Below, piece after piece: positions 52,884 through 63,087 of a DNA stretch of 64,000 nucleotides (position 1 is its first letter; each line of letters begins with the position of its first letter). Source of the DNA: Desulfacinum sp. (GTDB lineage: Bacteria; Desulfobacterota; Syntrophobacteria; Syntrophobacterales; DSM-9756). The notes beneath the pieces are model-generated. The model was not told where the DNA came from and made no database searches. It was given only the letters and a program-made list of their open reading frames with translations. A program made the translations under genes and the position numbers. The DNA is taken from positions 62,001 through 126,000 of the forward strand of contig JACIYN010000013.1 of the NCBI GenBank assembly GCA_014359885.1, given 5' to 3'.

Positions 52884-54593
52884 TCAGGACGAAGTCTTGG
52901 CCTGCTGGTACTTTTTCAGCTCCTCTTCGCGCAGTTCCTTTCGCAAGATCTTGCCCACCATGGTCTTGGGAAGAGACTCGCGAATCTCCACCGCCTTGGG
53001 AACCTTGTAGGCGGCCAGCTTCGACTTGCAAAACGCGATGATCTCCTCCGGGGTCAGCGTCTCGCCCGGTTTGGGCACCACGAACGCCTTCACCGTCTCC
53101 CCGCGGTACGGATCGGGAACCCCCACGGTGACCGCATCAAGGACCTTGGGATGGGCGTAGAGCACCTCGTCGATCTCCCGGGGATAGATGTTGTAGCCGC
53201 CCGCGATGATCATGTCCTTCTTGCGGTCCACGATAAAGACGAAGCCGTCCTCGTCCATCTTGGCGATGTCGCCCGTATAGAGCCATCCATCCCTGAGCGT
53301 CTGGGCCGTCTCTTCAGGCATGTTCCAGTAGCCCGGCATGACCTGGGGTCCCTTGACCGTCAGTTCCCCCACTTCGCCCACGGGCACTTCGCTCACGCCG
53401 TCTTCCAGGCTGATGATGCGACAGTCCGTATCGGGCACCGGCACGCCGATGGATCCCGTCTTGCGCAGCCCGCCGATGGGATTCACATGGGTCACCGGGC
53501 TCGCTTCCGAAAGACCATAGCCCTCGATGATCACCCCGCCCGTGATCTCTTCAAATTTCTTGAGGATCTCCACCGGCATGGGCGCCGATCCCGTGACACA
53601 GTAGCGGATGGAAGACAGATCGTATTCCTTGATCTTGGGGTGGTTCACGATGGCCACGTAGATGGTGGGAACGCCGGGAAACAGCGTGGGCTTGGTCTTG
53701 TGGAGCGTCTTGAGCAGGCTTTCGATTTCGAAGCGGGGCAACAGAATGAGGGTGGCCCCGCTGTAGAGGGGTTGGTTCATGGCCACCGTCATCCCGAACA
53801 CGTGAAAGAAGGGCAGAATGCCCAGCACGCGTTCCTTCCCCCACTGCAGGTCGGGAAGCCAGCCGCAGATCTGGATCACGTTGGCCAGGATATTGGCATG
53901 GGTCAGCATCACGCCCTTGGAGACCCCCGTGGTCCCCCCGGTGTACTGCAGCAGGGCCAGATCTTCCAGGGTGGCCGGGCAAGGGGTGGTGGACGGGGCG
54001 TTCGCCCGAAGGAGGCGGGTGAAGTTGTAGACCCGCCGGTCGTCGTAGGGCACCGCCGTAAAGAGCTTGTCCTTGCGGGCCTTGAGGGGATAGAGCCATT
54101 TGAGCGGGAACGGCAGGCATTCCCTCAGGCTGGTCACCACGATCTTGCGCACCTGGGCGGCCGCCGCGGCCTTGTCCACCTTCGGGTAGAGGTGATCCAG
54201 GGTGATCACCACCTCCGCTCCGGCGTCGTTCCACTGGTGCTCCATCTCCCGTTCCACGTACATGGGATTGGTCATCACCGCCACGGCGCCCAGGTGCAAG
54301 GTGGCGTAGTAGGCCACCACCGTCTGCGGGCAGTTGGGAAGCATGATGCCCACCCGGTCCCCCTTTTTCACGCCCAGCTCGCTCAGAGCGGAAGCCATGC
54401 GGAGGATCTGGTCCCAGAGGGCCCTGTAGGTCAGGGTGGCCCCCATGAAGTAGGTGGCCACATTGTCGGGGTATTTGGCAACGGTCTGTTCCAGGAGAAC
54501 CGGAAGCGGTTTATCCGGGTAGTCCAGTTGGCGGGGAACCTTGGGGTGATAGTGGCGGTACCACGGGCGATCCATCCTTCCCTCCTTTGCCAT
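52884..54593 (-). CDS. fadD: Long-chain fatty acid:CoA ligase (AMP-forming)
   Basis: 569 aa adenylate-forming enzyme. P-loop signature YTGGTTGVSKGVMLTH, the A5 motif EGYGLSEASPVTHVNP, GWLYTGDIAKMDEDGF, and the C-terminal Lys motif LPKTMVGKILRKEL. N-terminal YPDKPLPVLLEQTVAKYPDN is typical for FadD-type ligases. Activates fatty acids as CoA esters, which fits fatty-acid oxidation with the nearby etfBA. A 759-base non-coding gap lies upstream; no TGAATGA-type site was seen there. Confidence 0.93.
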   Translation of the reverse strand: MAKEGRMDRPWYRHYHPKVPRQLDYPDKPLPVLLEQTVAKYPDNVATYFMGATLTYRALWDQILRMASALSELGVKKGDRVGIMLPNCPQTVVAYYATLHLGAVAVMTNPMYVEREMEHQWNDAGAEVVITLDHLYPKVDKAAAAAQVRKIVVTSLRECLPFPLKWLYPLKARKDKLFTAVPYDDRRVYNFTRLLRANAPSTTPCPATLEDLALLQYTGGTTGVSKGVMLTHANILANVIQICGWLPDLQWGKERVLGILPFFHVFGMTVAMNQPLYSGATLILLPRFEIESLLKTLHKTKPTLFPGVPTIYVAIVNHPKIKEYDLSSIRYCVTGSAPMPVEILKKFEEITGGVIIEGYGLSEASPVTHVNPIGGLRKTGSIGVPVPDTDCRIISLEDGVSEVPVGEVGELTVKGPQVMPGYWNMPEETAQTLRDGWLYTGDIAKMDEDGFVFIVDRKKDMIIAGGYNIYPREIDEVLYAHPKVLDAVTVGVPDPYRGETVKAFVVPKPGETLTPEEIIAFCKSKLAAYKVPKAVEIRESLPKTMVGKILRKELREEELKKYQQAKTSS

Positions 54594-55352
54594 GCTCCAT
54601 AGGCGTTGATTCTGTCACCTTCTCCTCGTTGCGAACCACGCAACCCCTCGACCTATAGAAAACCAGACTTAAAGCGACGTAAAGCGAAAAAGGATGGGGC
54701 AACACCGGCGGGGAGAGCGGGAGAGGGAGCGGGATGAGACGGCACTTCAGTTATCGCTGGGAGGCATCCGCGGTGTTCTCAACCTAACAGAGATGGCGCC
54801 CCTTGCGCCATCCCACATGGATCAAAGAGTGGGGCGGCGCAAGGGCCTTTTGTGGGAGCGCCGAAAGGCGCGATTTTCTTTGCGTGACCGCGTGGCTCTT
54901 GAACGGCCGCCCACCCTCATCGCGGCTTGCGCGGCTCCTGCAAATGTTGTTTCAAAATCATGCTGGCCGCGCAACAACCCGAGAGCACGGTTCTTTCTCA
55001 TGGACAGGTCCTGAGGGGCGGGCGTAAAGCCCGCCCCTACCAAAAGGTACGGACCCCTTGGGTAGGGGTGGGGTTTATCCCCGCCCGCCAATCACGCGGT
55101 GTAAGAGACACACGAAGAAAAAATCTTCAGTTTAGGCTCAAATCTGTCGGAAGCAGGAGCTTGCTCGTTTGGAAATGAAACGTGTCGCGGATTCCCGTGA
55201 TGGAGTTCCTGGGCCCGAGAGACCCGGTTCCGCGGGGCGGATGCCCCGCGGAACCGGAAAAAGACAAACCTCTTGCCAGCGGCTAAAGGAAACCCGCTTT
55301 CAAACAAGCTCCTCATCGGGAACGAGGGCGGCCTTCACCAGCTGAGCCGCGC
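54594..55352. repeat. Gene-free region with several dispersed palindromes
   Basis: 759 bases between etfA and fadD without a supportable gene. It holds TGTGGGAGCGCCGAAAGGCG at 54851-54870 (relative at 33845), GGGGCGGGCGTAAAGCCCGC at 55015-55034 continuing as a palindrome to 55037, a GGGTAGGGGTGGGG/CCCCGCCC tract at about 55060-55085, and a perfect 15-base-arm palindrome at 55224-55257. The fadD promoter should lie near its 54.6-kb end. Confidence 0.65.
55224..55257. repeat. Perfect 15-base inverted repeat downstream of etfA
   Basis: Arms CCGGTTCCGCGGGGC and GCCCCGCGGAACCGG with a GGAT loop. The adjacent run is A on the plus strand, so no U-run follows it in the etfA direction. It may still stall polymerase, or it is a member of the GCGGGGC/GCCCCGC repeat family also seen near 24735 and 62818. 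Confidence 0.75.
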
Positions 55353-56339
55353 TCAGCAGGTGCTCTTCATCTTCCGGACCTCTTCCGTGAAGGCCGGGAC
55401 AAACTTGAAGAGATCCTCCACCACGCCGTAGTCGGCCTTGGTGAAGATGGGCGCTTCCGGATCCTTGTTCACGGCCACGATGTACTTGGAAGATCCCATG
55501 CCGGCCAGGTGCTGGATGGCCCCGGAAATGCCCACGGCGATGTAAAGGTTGGGGTTCACCACCTTGCCCGTCTGGCCCACCTGGTCCGAATGGGGGCGCC
55601 AGCCGGCATCCACCGCGGCGCGGGACGCACCCACCGCCGCTCCCAGTTCCTTGGCCAGTTCCTCCAGAATAGCGAAATTTTCCGCCGCCTTCATGCCGCG
55701 GCCGCCGGAAACGATGATTTCCGCCTCGGTCAGTTCCACCTTGCCGGACGTATCCAGGTCCACGCCCGTGGCCCGGGATCTGGCCTCGGGAATCTCCACG
55801 GCCACCGTTTCCACTTCGGCCTGCCGGGTGGCGTCCGCATCGCGGCAGTCCATCACATTGGGACGGCACGAAATCATGGGCAGCGCCCCTTCGGCCCATT
55901 CGCACCAGGCCAGGCACTTGCCGGCGAAGATGGGCCGCTTGGCCTTGAGAACTCCGTCTTCCACCATCACTTCCGTGCAGTCCTGCGCCAGGCCGGCTTC
56001 CAGGCGGGCCGCCAGGCGGGCGCTCAGGTCCTTTCCGTCCACGGAAGCCGGCAGCAGCACGGCCGCCGGATCGGCCTGTTCAATGATGGAAGCGATGACG
56101 GGCACGTAGGTTTCCGCCACGTAGCTTTCCAGGGCCGGATCATCGGCCACGAAGACCTTGTCCACCCCGTAGAAGCCCAGCTGGGCCGCCTTTTCGGTCA
56201 CGCCCGAGCCCACGGCGATGCCGTACAGGCTCACTCCCAAGGCATCGGCGATCTTTCGGCCCTCGCTGGCCACCTCATAGGACACTCGGCGGAAATCCCC
56301 GCCGCGGAATTCGGCAACAACAAAGACGCAATCGGCCAT
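55353..56339 (-). CDS. etfA: Electron transfer flavoprotein alpha subunit
   Basis: 328 aa. The FAD-binding C-terminal domain is clear: [78 protein letters not shown]. It accepts electrons from acyl-CoA dehydrogenases with EtfB. It follows etfB by 57 bases. No extra ferredoxin domain is fused to it, and no acyl-CoA dehydrogenase gene adjoins. Confidence 0.96.
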   Translation of the reverse strand: MADCVFVVAEFRGGDFRRVSYEVASEGRKIADALGVSLYGIAVGSGVTEKAAQLGFYGVDKVFVADDPALESYVAETYVPVIASIIEQADPAAVLLPASVDGKDLSARLAARLEAGLAQDCTEVMVEDGVLKAKRPIFAGKCLAWCEWAEGALPMISCRPNVMDCRDADATRQAEVETVAVEIPEARSRATGVDLDTSGKVELTEAEIIVSGGRGMKAAENFAILEELAKELGAAVGASRAAVDAGWRPHSDQVGQTGKVVNPNLYIAVGISGAIQHLAGMGSSKYIVAVNKDPEAPIFTKADYGVVEDLFKFVPAFTEEVRKMKSTC

Positions 56340-56396
56340 TTCTAACTCTCCTTGTTCTTTGCGCTTCTTCGGATCCCATCCGCAAAGGGCACGCGA

Positions 56397-57194
56397 TTAG
56401 ATGACCTTGGCTTCCTCGTGCAGGGCCCGGACCAGTTCCGCCGCCTTGCCCTCCGTGTCCAGCCCGTCGTCGATGATTCGGCCGGCTTGGCGTTCCGGGG
56501 GCATTTCCAGGGAGACAATGCGGATCTTGGCCGCTTCCGCGCCGCATTCCGCGGGATCCAGGCCCAGATCGGCCAGGGTCTTCACTTCCAGAGGTTTCTT
56601 CTTGGCCTTCATGATGCCGGGAAGAGAAGCATAGCGGGGATTCCAGACGGCATGGGAACCGCCCATGGTCACCAGGGCCGGCAGGTCGGCTTCCAGGGTC
56701 ACCTTGCCGCCCTCGATGGGACGTTCGATGGTCACCGTGGATCCATCACATTCCAGGGAGATGGCCAGGCCCAGATGAGGCCATTCCAGCAATTCCGCCA
56801 CCATGGGGCCGCGCTGCGCCTGGTCGTAATCCACGGCGCGGGAGCCGCACAACACGATCTCCGGCTCCAGCTCCTTGACCGCCGCCGCCAGCGCACGGGC
56901 CACACCCAGGCTGTCGGCCCCTTCCAGGGCCGGGTCGTCGATCAACACCCCCTTGTCGGCCCCCATGGCCATGGCCGTCCGGATGGATTCCACCACGCGC
57001 TGCGGGCCGCAACTGACGATGGTGACCGTTCCGCCGTGCTTTTCCTTGAGGCGCAGAGCCGCTTCCACGGCAAACTCATCGTACGGGTTGATGATCCACT
57101 TGAGATCGTCCGTCACAATGGATTGTCCGTCGTTGGCGATGCGAATGACTGATTCCGTGTCGGGCGTTTGCTTGAGCAAGACTACAATGTTCAC
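56397..57194 (-). CDS. etfB: Electron transfer flavoprotein beta subunit
   Basis: 265 aa. Typical N-terminus MNIVVLLKQTPDTES and INPYDEFAVEAALRLKEKHG, then GADKGVLIDDP, LCGSRAVDYDQAQRGPMVAE and the beta-subunit signature LPALVTMGGSHAVWNPRYAS. Starts with GTG at 57194 preceded by AAAGGAGG. First gene of the etfBA pair. A FadR-like operator lies about 190 bases upstream, and a TTGGCT-N18-TATGTA pair is a possible promoter in between. Confidence 0.96.
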   Translation of the reverse strand: MNIVVLLKQTPDTESVIRIANDGQSIVTDDLKWIINPYDEFAVEAALRLKEKHGGTVTIVSCGPQRVVESIRTAMAMGADKGVLIDDPALEGADSLGVARALAAAVKELEPEIVLCGSRAVDYDQAQRGPMVAELLEWPHLGLAISLECDGSTVTIERPIEGGKVTLEADLPALVTMGGSHAVWNPRYASLPGIMKAKKKPLEVKTLADLGLDPAECGAEAAKIRIVSLEMPPERQAGRIIDDGLDTEGKAAELVRALHEEAKVI

Positions 57195-57380
57195 GGCATG
57201 TCCTCCTTTCCCCTTTTCACCTCAGGCCAGAGCGATGTTCCTGTGGAGAGGGCTTCCGGCCACCTCATAAAATGGGCATCCTGCGGAAAAAACTCGTGCT
57301 GGGAACCCGTCCGGGACGGGTGCTTTTCCACGGGCAGCACCCTACATACACGAAGAGGAAAAGAAAAGCCAAGAAAAAAA

Positions 57381-57398
57381 TGAATGATAGTTCATTCA
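57381..57398. promoter_or_regulatory. FadR-like TetR-family operator upstream of etfBA
   Basis: TGAATGATAGTTCATTCA, perfect 7-base arms TGAATGA/TCATTCA. These arms equal those of the Bacillus FadR operator consensus TGAATGAMTANTCATTCA; only central positions differ. It overlaps the last bases of mnmG and lies upstream of etfB on the minus strand, where a regulator of fatty-acid oxidation would be expected. Confidence 0.7.
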
Positions 57399-59278
57399 GA
57401 TTGGACCCGACTCCCCCCTTCCCTCCAACGTTTCAGATACACTAACAAAATGGACAGCGCCGCCGGGGTGATCCCCGGAATCCGGGACGCCTGCCCCAAA
57501 GACACGGGGCGCACGGCCGAGAGCTTCTGGCGCACCTCGTTGGAAAGCCCCGGCACCTCCTCGTAGGAAAACTCCTCCGGAATCCTGGTGCTTTCCAGGT
57601 TCTTGAACCTTTCCGCCTCCTGGCTCTGCCGGCGGAGGTAGCCCTCGTACTTGCACTCGATCTCCACCTGCTCCCGCACCCGGTGGGACAGGGGCGACGG
57701 CGGCGGAGCCAGGTGCGCGATGTCCTCGTAGGTGAGCTCCGGCCGCTTGAGCAAGCGATCCAGCGTGACCGTTTCTTCCAGGGGAGCGGACCCTCGCCCC
57801 GCCAGATATGCGTTGACCGCCTCGTCGGGGCGAAGGCGCGTCGCCTTGAGTCGTTCCAGTTCGGAGCGGATGGCGGCCCGCCTCTCCTTCAGTTCCTTGT
57901 AGGCGTCCCGGGAATGGAGCCCCAATTCGAATCCCTTCTCCAGCAGACGCAGGTCGGCATTGTCTTCCCGAAGGAGCAGCCGGTATTCGGCCCTGGAGGT
58001 GAAGATCCGGTAGGGCTCGTTGGTTCCGCGGGTCACCAGATCGTCCACCATCACGGCCATGTAGGCCTCGGAGCGGTCCAGGATGAAGGGGGGCCTTCCC
58101 TGGACCTTCAGCGCCGCGTTGATCCCCGCCCAGAGCCCCTGGGCGGCCGCTTCTTCGTAGCCGGACGTTCCGTTGATCTGCCCGGCCAGGTAGAGCCCTT
58201 CCACGCGTTTGGTCTCCAGGGTGGGCTTGAGCTGGGTGGGCTGAACGTAGTCGTACTCAATGGCATAGGCCGGCCGCATCACCTGGGCTTCTTCCAATCC
58301 CGGGATGGAATGGATCAGCTCCATTTGGATTTCGTAGGGCAGGGAATTGCCCGTCCCGCTGGCGTAGATCTCTTCCGTATCCAGCCCTTCGGGCTCCAGG
58401 ATGATCTGGTGTTCCTCCTTGTGAGGAAACTTCATGACCTTGTCTTCCAGCGACGGGCAGTAGCGGGCCGATACCCCCTGAATAGTCCCGTTATAGAGGG
58501 GGGACAGGTGGATGTGGCGGCGAACCACCTCATGGGTCCGCGGGTGGGTCCGCCCCACCCAGCACGAGACCTGGGGAAGCTCGATGCGGTCCGTAAAGAG
58601 CGAAAACGGTCGGGGGTCCGGGTCGCCCTCCTGTTTCTGGAATTGGGAAAAGTCGATGGATCTCCGGGCAATCCGCGCCGGGGTTCCGGTCTTCATGCGT
58701 CCCAGCTGGAACCCGAGCTGCTGCAGTTGGTCGGCCAGGGCGATGGAGGGGAATTCCCCCGCCCGGCCGGCCGGGATTCGGGTCCGGCCGATATGGATCA
58801 GGCCGTGCAGGAAGGTTCCGGTGGCCAGCACCACGGCGGCGGCTTCGTGGAAGACCCCCAGTTGATCCACGACGCCCCGCACCCGGCCGCCTTCCACCAC
58901 CAGGCGTTCCACCAGGGCCTGTTTGACCTCCAGGTTCGCCTCCCGCTCCAAGACGTGCTTCATCAGGGTTCGGTACCGAACCTTGTCGTTCTGGGTCCGG
59001 GTGCCTCGAACCGCGGGCCCCTTCTTGGTGTTCAGGCGGCGGAACTGGATGGCGGTCCGGTCCGTGATGCGGGCCATCATGCCGCCCAGAGCGTCGATCT
59101 CCTTCACCAGATGTCCCTTGCCGATGCCTCCCACGGAAGGAGAACAGGGCATGTGGGCCACGGTGTCCAGATAGATGCTCAGGAGCAGGGTCCCACATCC
59201 CATGCGGGCGGCCGCCAGAGCCGCTTCGCAGCCCGCATGCCCCGCTCCGATCACGATCACATCATAGGGTCCGCTCAT
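57392..59278 (-). CDS. mnmG: tRNA uridine-34 5-carboxymethylaminomethyl modification enzyme MnmG
   Basis: 628 aa. The FAD-binding motif is [20 protein letters not shown], with [17 protein letters not shown] and the conserved RGTRTQNDK and [12 protein letters not shown]. Acts with MnmE to modify the wobble uridine of several tRNAs. Full length. Starts at 59278, divergent from the radical SAM gene; its stop overlaps the FadR-like operator. mnmE is not in the window. Confidence 0.97.
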   Translation of the reverse strand: MSGPYDVIVIGAGHAGCEAALAAARMGCGTLLLSIYLDTVAHMPCSPSVGGIGKGHLVKEIDALGGMMARITDRTAIQFRRLNTKKGPAVRGTRTQNDKVRYRTLMKHVLEREANLEVKQALVERLVVEGGRVRGVVDQLGVFHEAAAVVLATGTFLHGLIHIGRTRIPAGRAGEFPSIALADQLQQLGFQLGRMKTGTPARIARRSIDFSQFQKQEGDPDPRPFSLFTDRIELPQVSCWVGRTHPRTHEVVRRHIHLSPLYNGTIQGVSARYCPSLEDKVMKFPHKEEHQIILEPEGLDTEEIYASGTGNSLPYEIQMELIHSIPGLEEAQVMRPAYAIEYDYVQPTQLKPTLETKRVEGLYLAGQINGTSGYEEAAAQGLWAGINAALKVQGRPPFILDRSEAYMAVMVDDLVTRGTNEPYRIFTSRAEYRLLLREDNADLRLLEKGFELGLHSRDAYKELKERRAAIRSELERLKATRLRPDEAVNAYLAGRGSAPLEETVTLDRLLKRPELTYEDIAHLAPPPSPLSHRVREQVEIECKYEGYLRRQSQEAERFKNLESTRIPEEFSYEEVPGLSNEVRQKLSAVRPVSLGQASRIPGITPAALSILLVYLKRWREGGSRVQSE

Positions 59279-59385
59279 CTTGGCTCGTTCCTCGATATGC
59301 GATAAGAATGCCCCGGGACCGCTCCCCGTCGTTCCGGCGGAAAGGGGCGGCCGGGGTGATGACGATTCACAAGGAAATGGAATCC

Positions 59386-60309
59386 ATGCAGAAACCCTAC
59401 AGGGACTACAGTTCCTACCTCCGGGGCCTGTTTGGCTGCCGGGTGCACAAGATCACCATCGACGCGGGACTCACCTGCCCCAACCGCGACGGCACCCTGG
59501 GAACCCGGGGATGCATCTACTGCAACGCCCGGGGATCCGGCACGGGAGCCTCCGCCCGAGGCGTCCCCATCGCCGAGCAGATCCGGAGCGCGAAATCTTA
59601 TCTTGCCGCGCGCTACAAGGCCAAGAAATTTCTCGCCTATTTCCAATCCTTCACCAACACCTACGGCCCTCTCCCCAAGCTCCGCGACCTCTACGGCCAG
59701 GCCCTGTCGGACCCCGACGTGGTGGGACTCACCATCGGCACCCGTCCCGACTGCGTCCCCGATCCGGTCCTGGACCACTTGCAGGAGTTGAGCCGACACC
59801 ATCTGGTCTGGCTGGAATACGGCCTTCAGTCCGCCCACGATAAAACCTTGGATCTCATCGGGCGGGGCCACAACGTGGCCCAGTTTTGCGACGCCGTGGA
59901 AAGAACCCGAAGCCGGGGGCTCTCCGTCTGCGTTCACGTCATCCTGGGGCTTCCGGGGGAGACGCTGGAGGACATGGTGGAAACGGCCGACTTTCTGGCC
60001 CGCCGGGACATCCAGGGGGTGAAGATCCACCTGCTCTACGTGGTTCGAGGCACCCGACTCCACGAATGGTACTCCCAGGGGAGATACCACTGCCTCAGCC
60101 GGGAAGAATACGTGGAGGCGTGTGCCGCCTTTCTTTCCCGACTCCCGCCCCACGTGGTCGTGCAACGGGTCACGGGAGACCCGCACCGGGATGAGCTGGT
60201 GGCGCCCTCCTGGGCCCTGGAAAAGCAAAAGAATCTGGCGGCCCTCCACCGCTACATGGAAGAACACGGGTTGCATCAGGGGAAGTTCTGCTCACAGGAT
60301 CCGCTGTAG
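59386..60309 (+). CDS. YhcC-type (TIGR01212) radical SAM protein
   Basis: About 307 aa. The radical SAM cluster motif is [17 protein letters not shown], where the first Cys is 12 residues before the CxxC pair, a spacing typical of the TIGR01212/YhcC group. Further family blocks are [44 protein letters not shown] and [17 protein letters not shown]. The ATG at 59386 (AAGGA about 10 bases upstream) gives the usual start [12 protein letters not shown]; in-frame ATGs at 59359 and 59377 are alternatives. Substrate unknown. Divergent from mnmG. Confidence 0.9.
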   Translation: MQKPYRDYSSYLRGLFGCRVHKITIDAGLTCPNRDGTLGTRGCIYCNARGSGTGASARGVPIAEQIRSAKSYLAARYKAKKFLAYFQSFTNTYGPLPKLRDLYGQALSDPDVVGLTIGTRPDCVPDPVLDHLQELSRHHLVWLEYGLQSAHDKTLDLIGRGHNVAQFCDAVERTRSRGLSVCVHVILGLPGETLEDMVETADFLARRDIQGVKIHLLYVVRGTRLHEWYSQGRYHCLSREEYVEACAAFLSRLPPHVVVQRVTGDPHRDELVAPSWALEKQKNLAALHRYMEEHGLHQGKFCSQDPL

Positions 60310-60365
60310 CCTCCACGGAGAATCCATTAACGTCTACCCGCGTTGATTCGCGGTTCCCCTTTTCA

Positions 60366-62603
60366 TCAACACACGGGCAGCGTGATGGTCAGGAGCAGTT
60401 CTTTTTCCCCCGTCCGCTGCAGGCGGACCAGCCCCCTGTGCTTGTGGATGATCATCTTGGCCAGGGGAAGGTCCAGCTGGCGCGTTTCGTCCAGGCGGCT
60501 GGTAAACGGATAGAAGAAGTGGTCGATATCGTCATCGGACACATGCAGTCCGCACGCCTTGATTTCCACCAGCACGGCGTTGGGAAGACCGTGGCTGTGG
60601 ACCTCCAGGGATCCGCCTTCGGCCGGACAATAGCTGACCAGGGCCGTGACCAGAACTTCCAGGGACTTTTTCATCCACGCCGGGTCGATCATGAGCTGGG
60701 GGAGATCCGGCTGGAGTGAAGCACTGGCTCGTATCGCCTTCTGATAAAAGGCGGAGCGCAATTCCCCGAGGACTTCCTCGATGAGGGCGTTGATGTCGCT
60801 CCTTTGGAGGGCGACCTCCACCGGCTTGAGGTAGGCCAGCACCTTTTCCAGAATCCCCTCCAGGCGGACGATCTCCTGGAAGATGATCTCCGCCTTGCGC
60901 CGGTTGGCGTCCCCTTCCGGCAAGCGGGTGAGAAGGCGTCGGGCGAAGCCTCCCGCCACGGCGATGGGATTCCGGATTTCGTGGGCCAGCCGGGCGGAAA
61001 TTTCACTGAGCGTCTTCAGCTCCTCCGTCTGGATGATCTGCTGCTGCAGCTCGTAGCGTTCGCTCACGTCCACCAGGAATCCGTCCACCATCTGAACCCG
61101 GCCGTCATCGCCCAGCACGGGAATGGCATGGTCCAGGACATGGACGGGCCGGCCGTCGCGATGGCGGACCCGGTATTCTTCCCGGTATTCCCGGCCCTCT
61201 TCCATGCAGCGGTCCATGAGAGGCCAGATGCGTTCCCGATCTTCCGGCCACACCTTCTCCTTCCAAAACCAGGAATCCTCCAGAACCTCGGAAGGGCCCA
61301 CGCCCAGGAGGTCCTCCACGAAGTGGTTCACATACACCGTGCGGCCCTGCACATCCACGCGGTAGACCACCAGCGGCACCCGCTCCACCAGGCTCCGGTA
61401 CTTCTCCTCCGACTCCCTCAGTTCCCGGGTCCGGGCCTGAACCTTCTCCTCCAGCGTGGCGGCGTAGAGCTTGATCTGCTCCCGGGACATTTCCAGGGAC
61501 CGGAGCATGTCGTCCAGGGCGTCGGCCAGGGTTCCCAACTCCCCCGATGGTCTCACTTCCAGGGGGCGAACCTTTCGCCCCTCGCCGATCTCCCTTGCCA
61601 GTTGGATCATCCGGTCGATGGGCCGCGTGAAAAGGAAGCTGATGAGGTAGATGGCACCGATGGAAAGCACCATGCCCACCAGCCCCAGCCCGATCATCCA
61701 TTGCCTGTATCGTGTGGCCTGGCGGACGGTTTCCCAGCGATCCACCCCCACCTCCACCAGGGCCGCGGGACGCCCCTGATAGTCGTTGACCACGCTGATC
61801 AAAAGGCAGTAGGGATGCCCCTCCATCTCCCGGTGGATGTGAACGTCGCGCCCCGTTTCGAGCACGGTTCCATACACCGGCTCGGTCCGAACGAAGGACT
61901 GAGCGAAGGTGGTGGCAACGGACCGGAAAGAGAGGGCGTCGTCATCCGAGCCGGCGGGCATGAGCAACGAGACACGTTCATCGGGCCTCAGGTGAAGCTC
62001 TTGGAGGATCTTGTTGGAAAGCGCAAAGCCGATCTCCACCGTTCCCACCATGGACCCCTTCCAGAAGACGGGCACGACGCCGCGGATGCCGTATCCGGTG
62101 GCTCCTTCTTCCAGGCCGTAGAAGGCCTTTCCCTGGCTCAACGCGTCCTGGATCTGCTTGCGGGCCGACCGCAAATCGTCTCCATATTGATAAAGACGAT
62201 GCAGGCGAAGAAAGGAACGTCCGGGAACGACCTCGAAATGGAACTGCTGGATGCCGTGTTGGCGGTGCATGAAGAGATACGGTTCATAGCAAAGGGCGAG
62301 GAGCCGGGCGCGATCCCGTTCCGCCAGAGCCCGGGCCACTTCGGGATTTTTGGCGAAACCCGACGCCAGGGACACGGCCCAGCGGCCCCGCAAGTCCAGC
62401 GTCTGGAAAAAGGCGCGCAGCAGGCTGTCCAGACGCTGCTCCTCCTGCCGGCTGATCAGGGTGTTCTGGCTGAGAATGGAGATCCAAACGAGGGAAGAGG
62501 TTCCGAAAAGAGCCAGGAGGATGAACGGAATGATCAGGCGGTATCGAAGCGGCAAGCCTTTCAGTCGTTCCAAAAAACGGGATGATCGCCGGTCTCTTTT
62601 CAT
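60366..62603 (-). CDS. Membrane sensor histidine kinase with degenerate ATP-binding domain
   Basis: 745 aa. One membrane segment (YRLIIPFILLALFGTSSLVW), a periplasmic Cache-like domain (about 40-310), a second segment (GLGLVGMVLSIGAIYLISFL), HAMP, coiled coil, PAS (YRSLVERVPLVVYRVDVQGR) and a dimerisation helix with His541 (RLAHEIRNPIAVAGG). The C-terminal region keeps the fold (HFFYPFTSRLDE, LAKMIIHKHRGLVRLQ), but the N-box lacks Asn (VLVTALVSYC), G1 DxGxG is KACGLHV, and G2 GxGxG is RQLDLPLAK. Kinase activity is therefore doubtful. Start taken at the ATG 62603; a GTG at 62615 is possible. No partner regulator adjoins. Confidence 0.85.
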   Translation of the reverse strand: MKRDRRSSRFLERLKGLPLRYRLIIPFILLALFGTSSLVWISILSQNTLISRQEEQRLDSLLRAFFQTLDLRGRWAVSLASGFAKNPEVARALAERDRARLLALCYEPYLFMHRQHGIQQFHFEVVPGRSFLRLHRLYQYGDDLRSARKQIQDALSQGKAFYGLEEGATGYGIRGVVPVFWKGSMVGTVEIGFALSNKILQELHLRPDERVSLLMPAGSDDDALSFRSVATTFAQSFVRTEPVYGTVLETGRDVHIHREMEGHPYCLLISVVNDYQGRPAALVEVGVDRWETVRQATRYRQWMIGLGLVGMVLSIGAIYLISFLFTRPIDRMIQLAREIGEGRKVRPLEVRPSGELGTLADALDDMLRSLEMSREQIKLYAATLEEKVQARTRELRESEEKYRSLVERVPLVVYRVDVQGRTVYVNHFVEDLLGVGPSEVLEDSWFWKEKVWPEDRERIWPLMDRCMEEGREYREEYRVRHRDGRPVHVLDHAIPVLGDDGRVQMVDGFLVDVSERYELQQQIIQTEELKTLSEISARLAHEIRNPIAVAGGFARRLLTRLPEGDANRRKAEIIFQEIVRLEGILEKVLAYLKPVEVALQRSDINALIEEVLGELRSAFYQKAIRASASLQPDLPQLMIDPAWMKKSLEVLVTALVSYCPAEGGSLEVHSHGLPNAVLVEIKACGLHVSDDDIDHFFYPFTSRLDETRQLDLPLAKMIIHKHRGLVRLQRTGEKELLLTITLPVC

Positions 62604-62902
62604 GGAACCGCCCACGCTTCCCTTTGCCGGCCGGCTGTTCCCCCGGGAGGCCCTTAGTCCGGGGGTTGTTGGAAAACCCGCAGCTCGGTCAATCCCGCGA
62701 AACCTGCACCCGCCTCCAACGGCGAACGACCACCTGCCGTTTACCTTCCATTCCTGGGAGTTGCTTAGAAATGACCCTCCGGATCAAAATGCCGGGGAAT
62801 TTCCGTTTTCTTCGTAGCCGCGGGGCTTCAGCCCCGCGGGAAAGGCCCGTCCCCGCCCATGAAGCGACAGAAGGTTCCCGACGGCCTGCCGGGGACTCTT
62901 CC

Positions 62903-63087
62903 GCAGCCCTAGGAGGCTGTCCGAGAACTCCGCAAACCGTCACTCCCGCGCAAGCGGGAGTCCATAAGGTGCCGGAAATCCTGGATCCCCGCTCCCCGTT
63001 CAAGCCGGGCACAAGCTTCGCGAGGATGACGGATGGAGACAAAACGAGGCAAAGCACCCATTGTTAGACAGCCTCCTAGAGGGCTGC
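62903..63087. mobile_element. MITE-like element bounded by inverted repeats
   Basis: Left end GCAGCCCTAGGAGGCTGTC (62903-62921); right end GACAGCCTCCTAGAGGGCTG continuing to C at 63087, whose complement is the same apart from a CT insertion. The 145 bases inside carry CTCCCGCGCAAGCGGGAG and no gene. The size, inverted ends and absence of coding fit a non-autonomous element; no target duplication was established. Confidence 0.5.

Noticed and set aside
54694..55014. Possible small gene in the gap upstream of fadD.
   Set aside because: Arg-rich translation overlapping a TGTGGGAGCGCC repeat, no ribosome site and no conserved motif.
62903..63087. CRISPR or tRNA in the repeat-rich gap.
   Set aside because: Repeats are palindromic singles, not regularly spaced direct repeats, and no cloverleaf with a CCA end was found here or elsewhere in the window.
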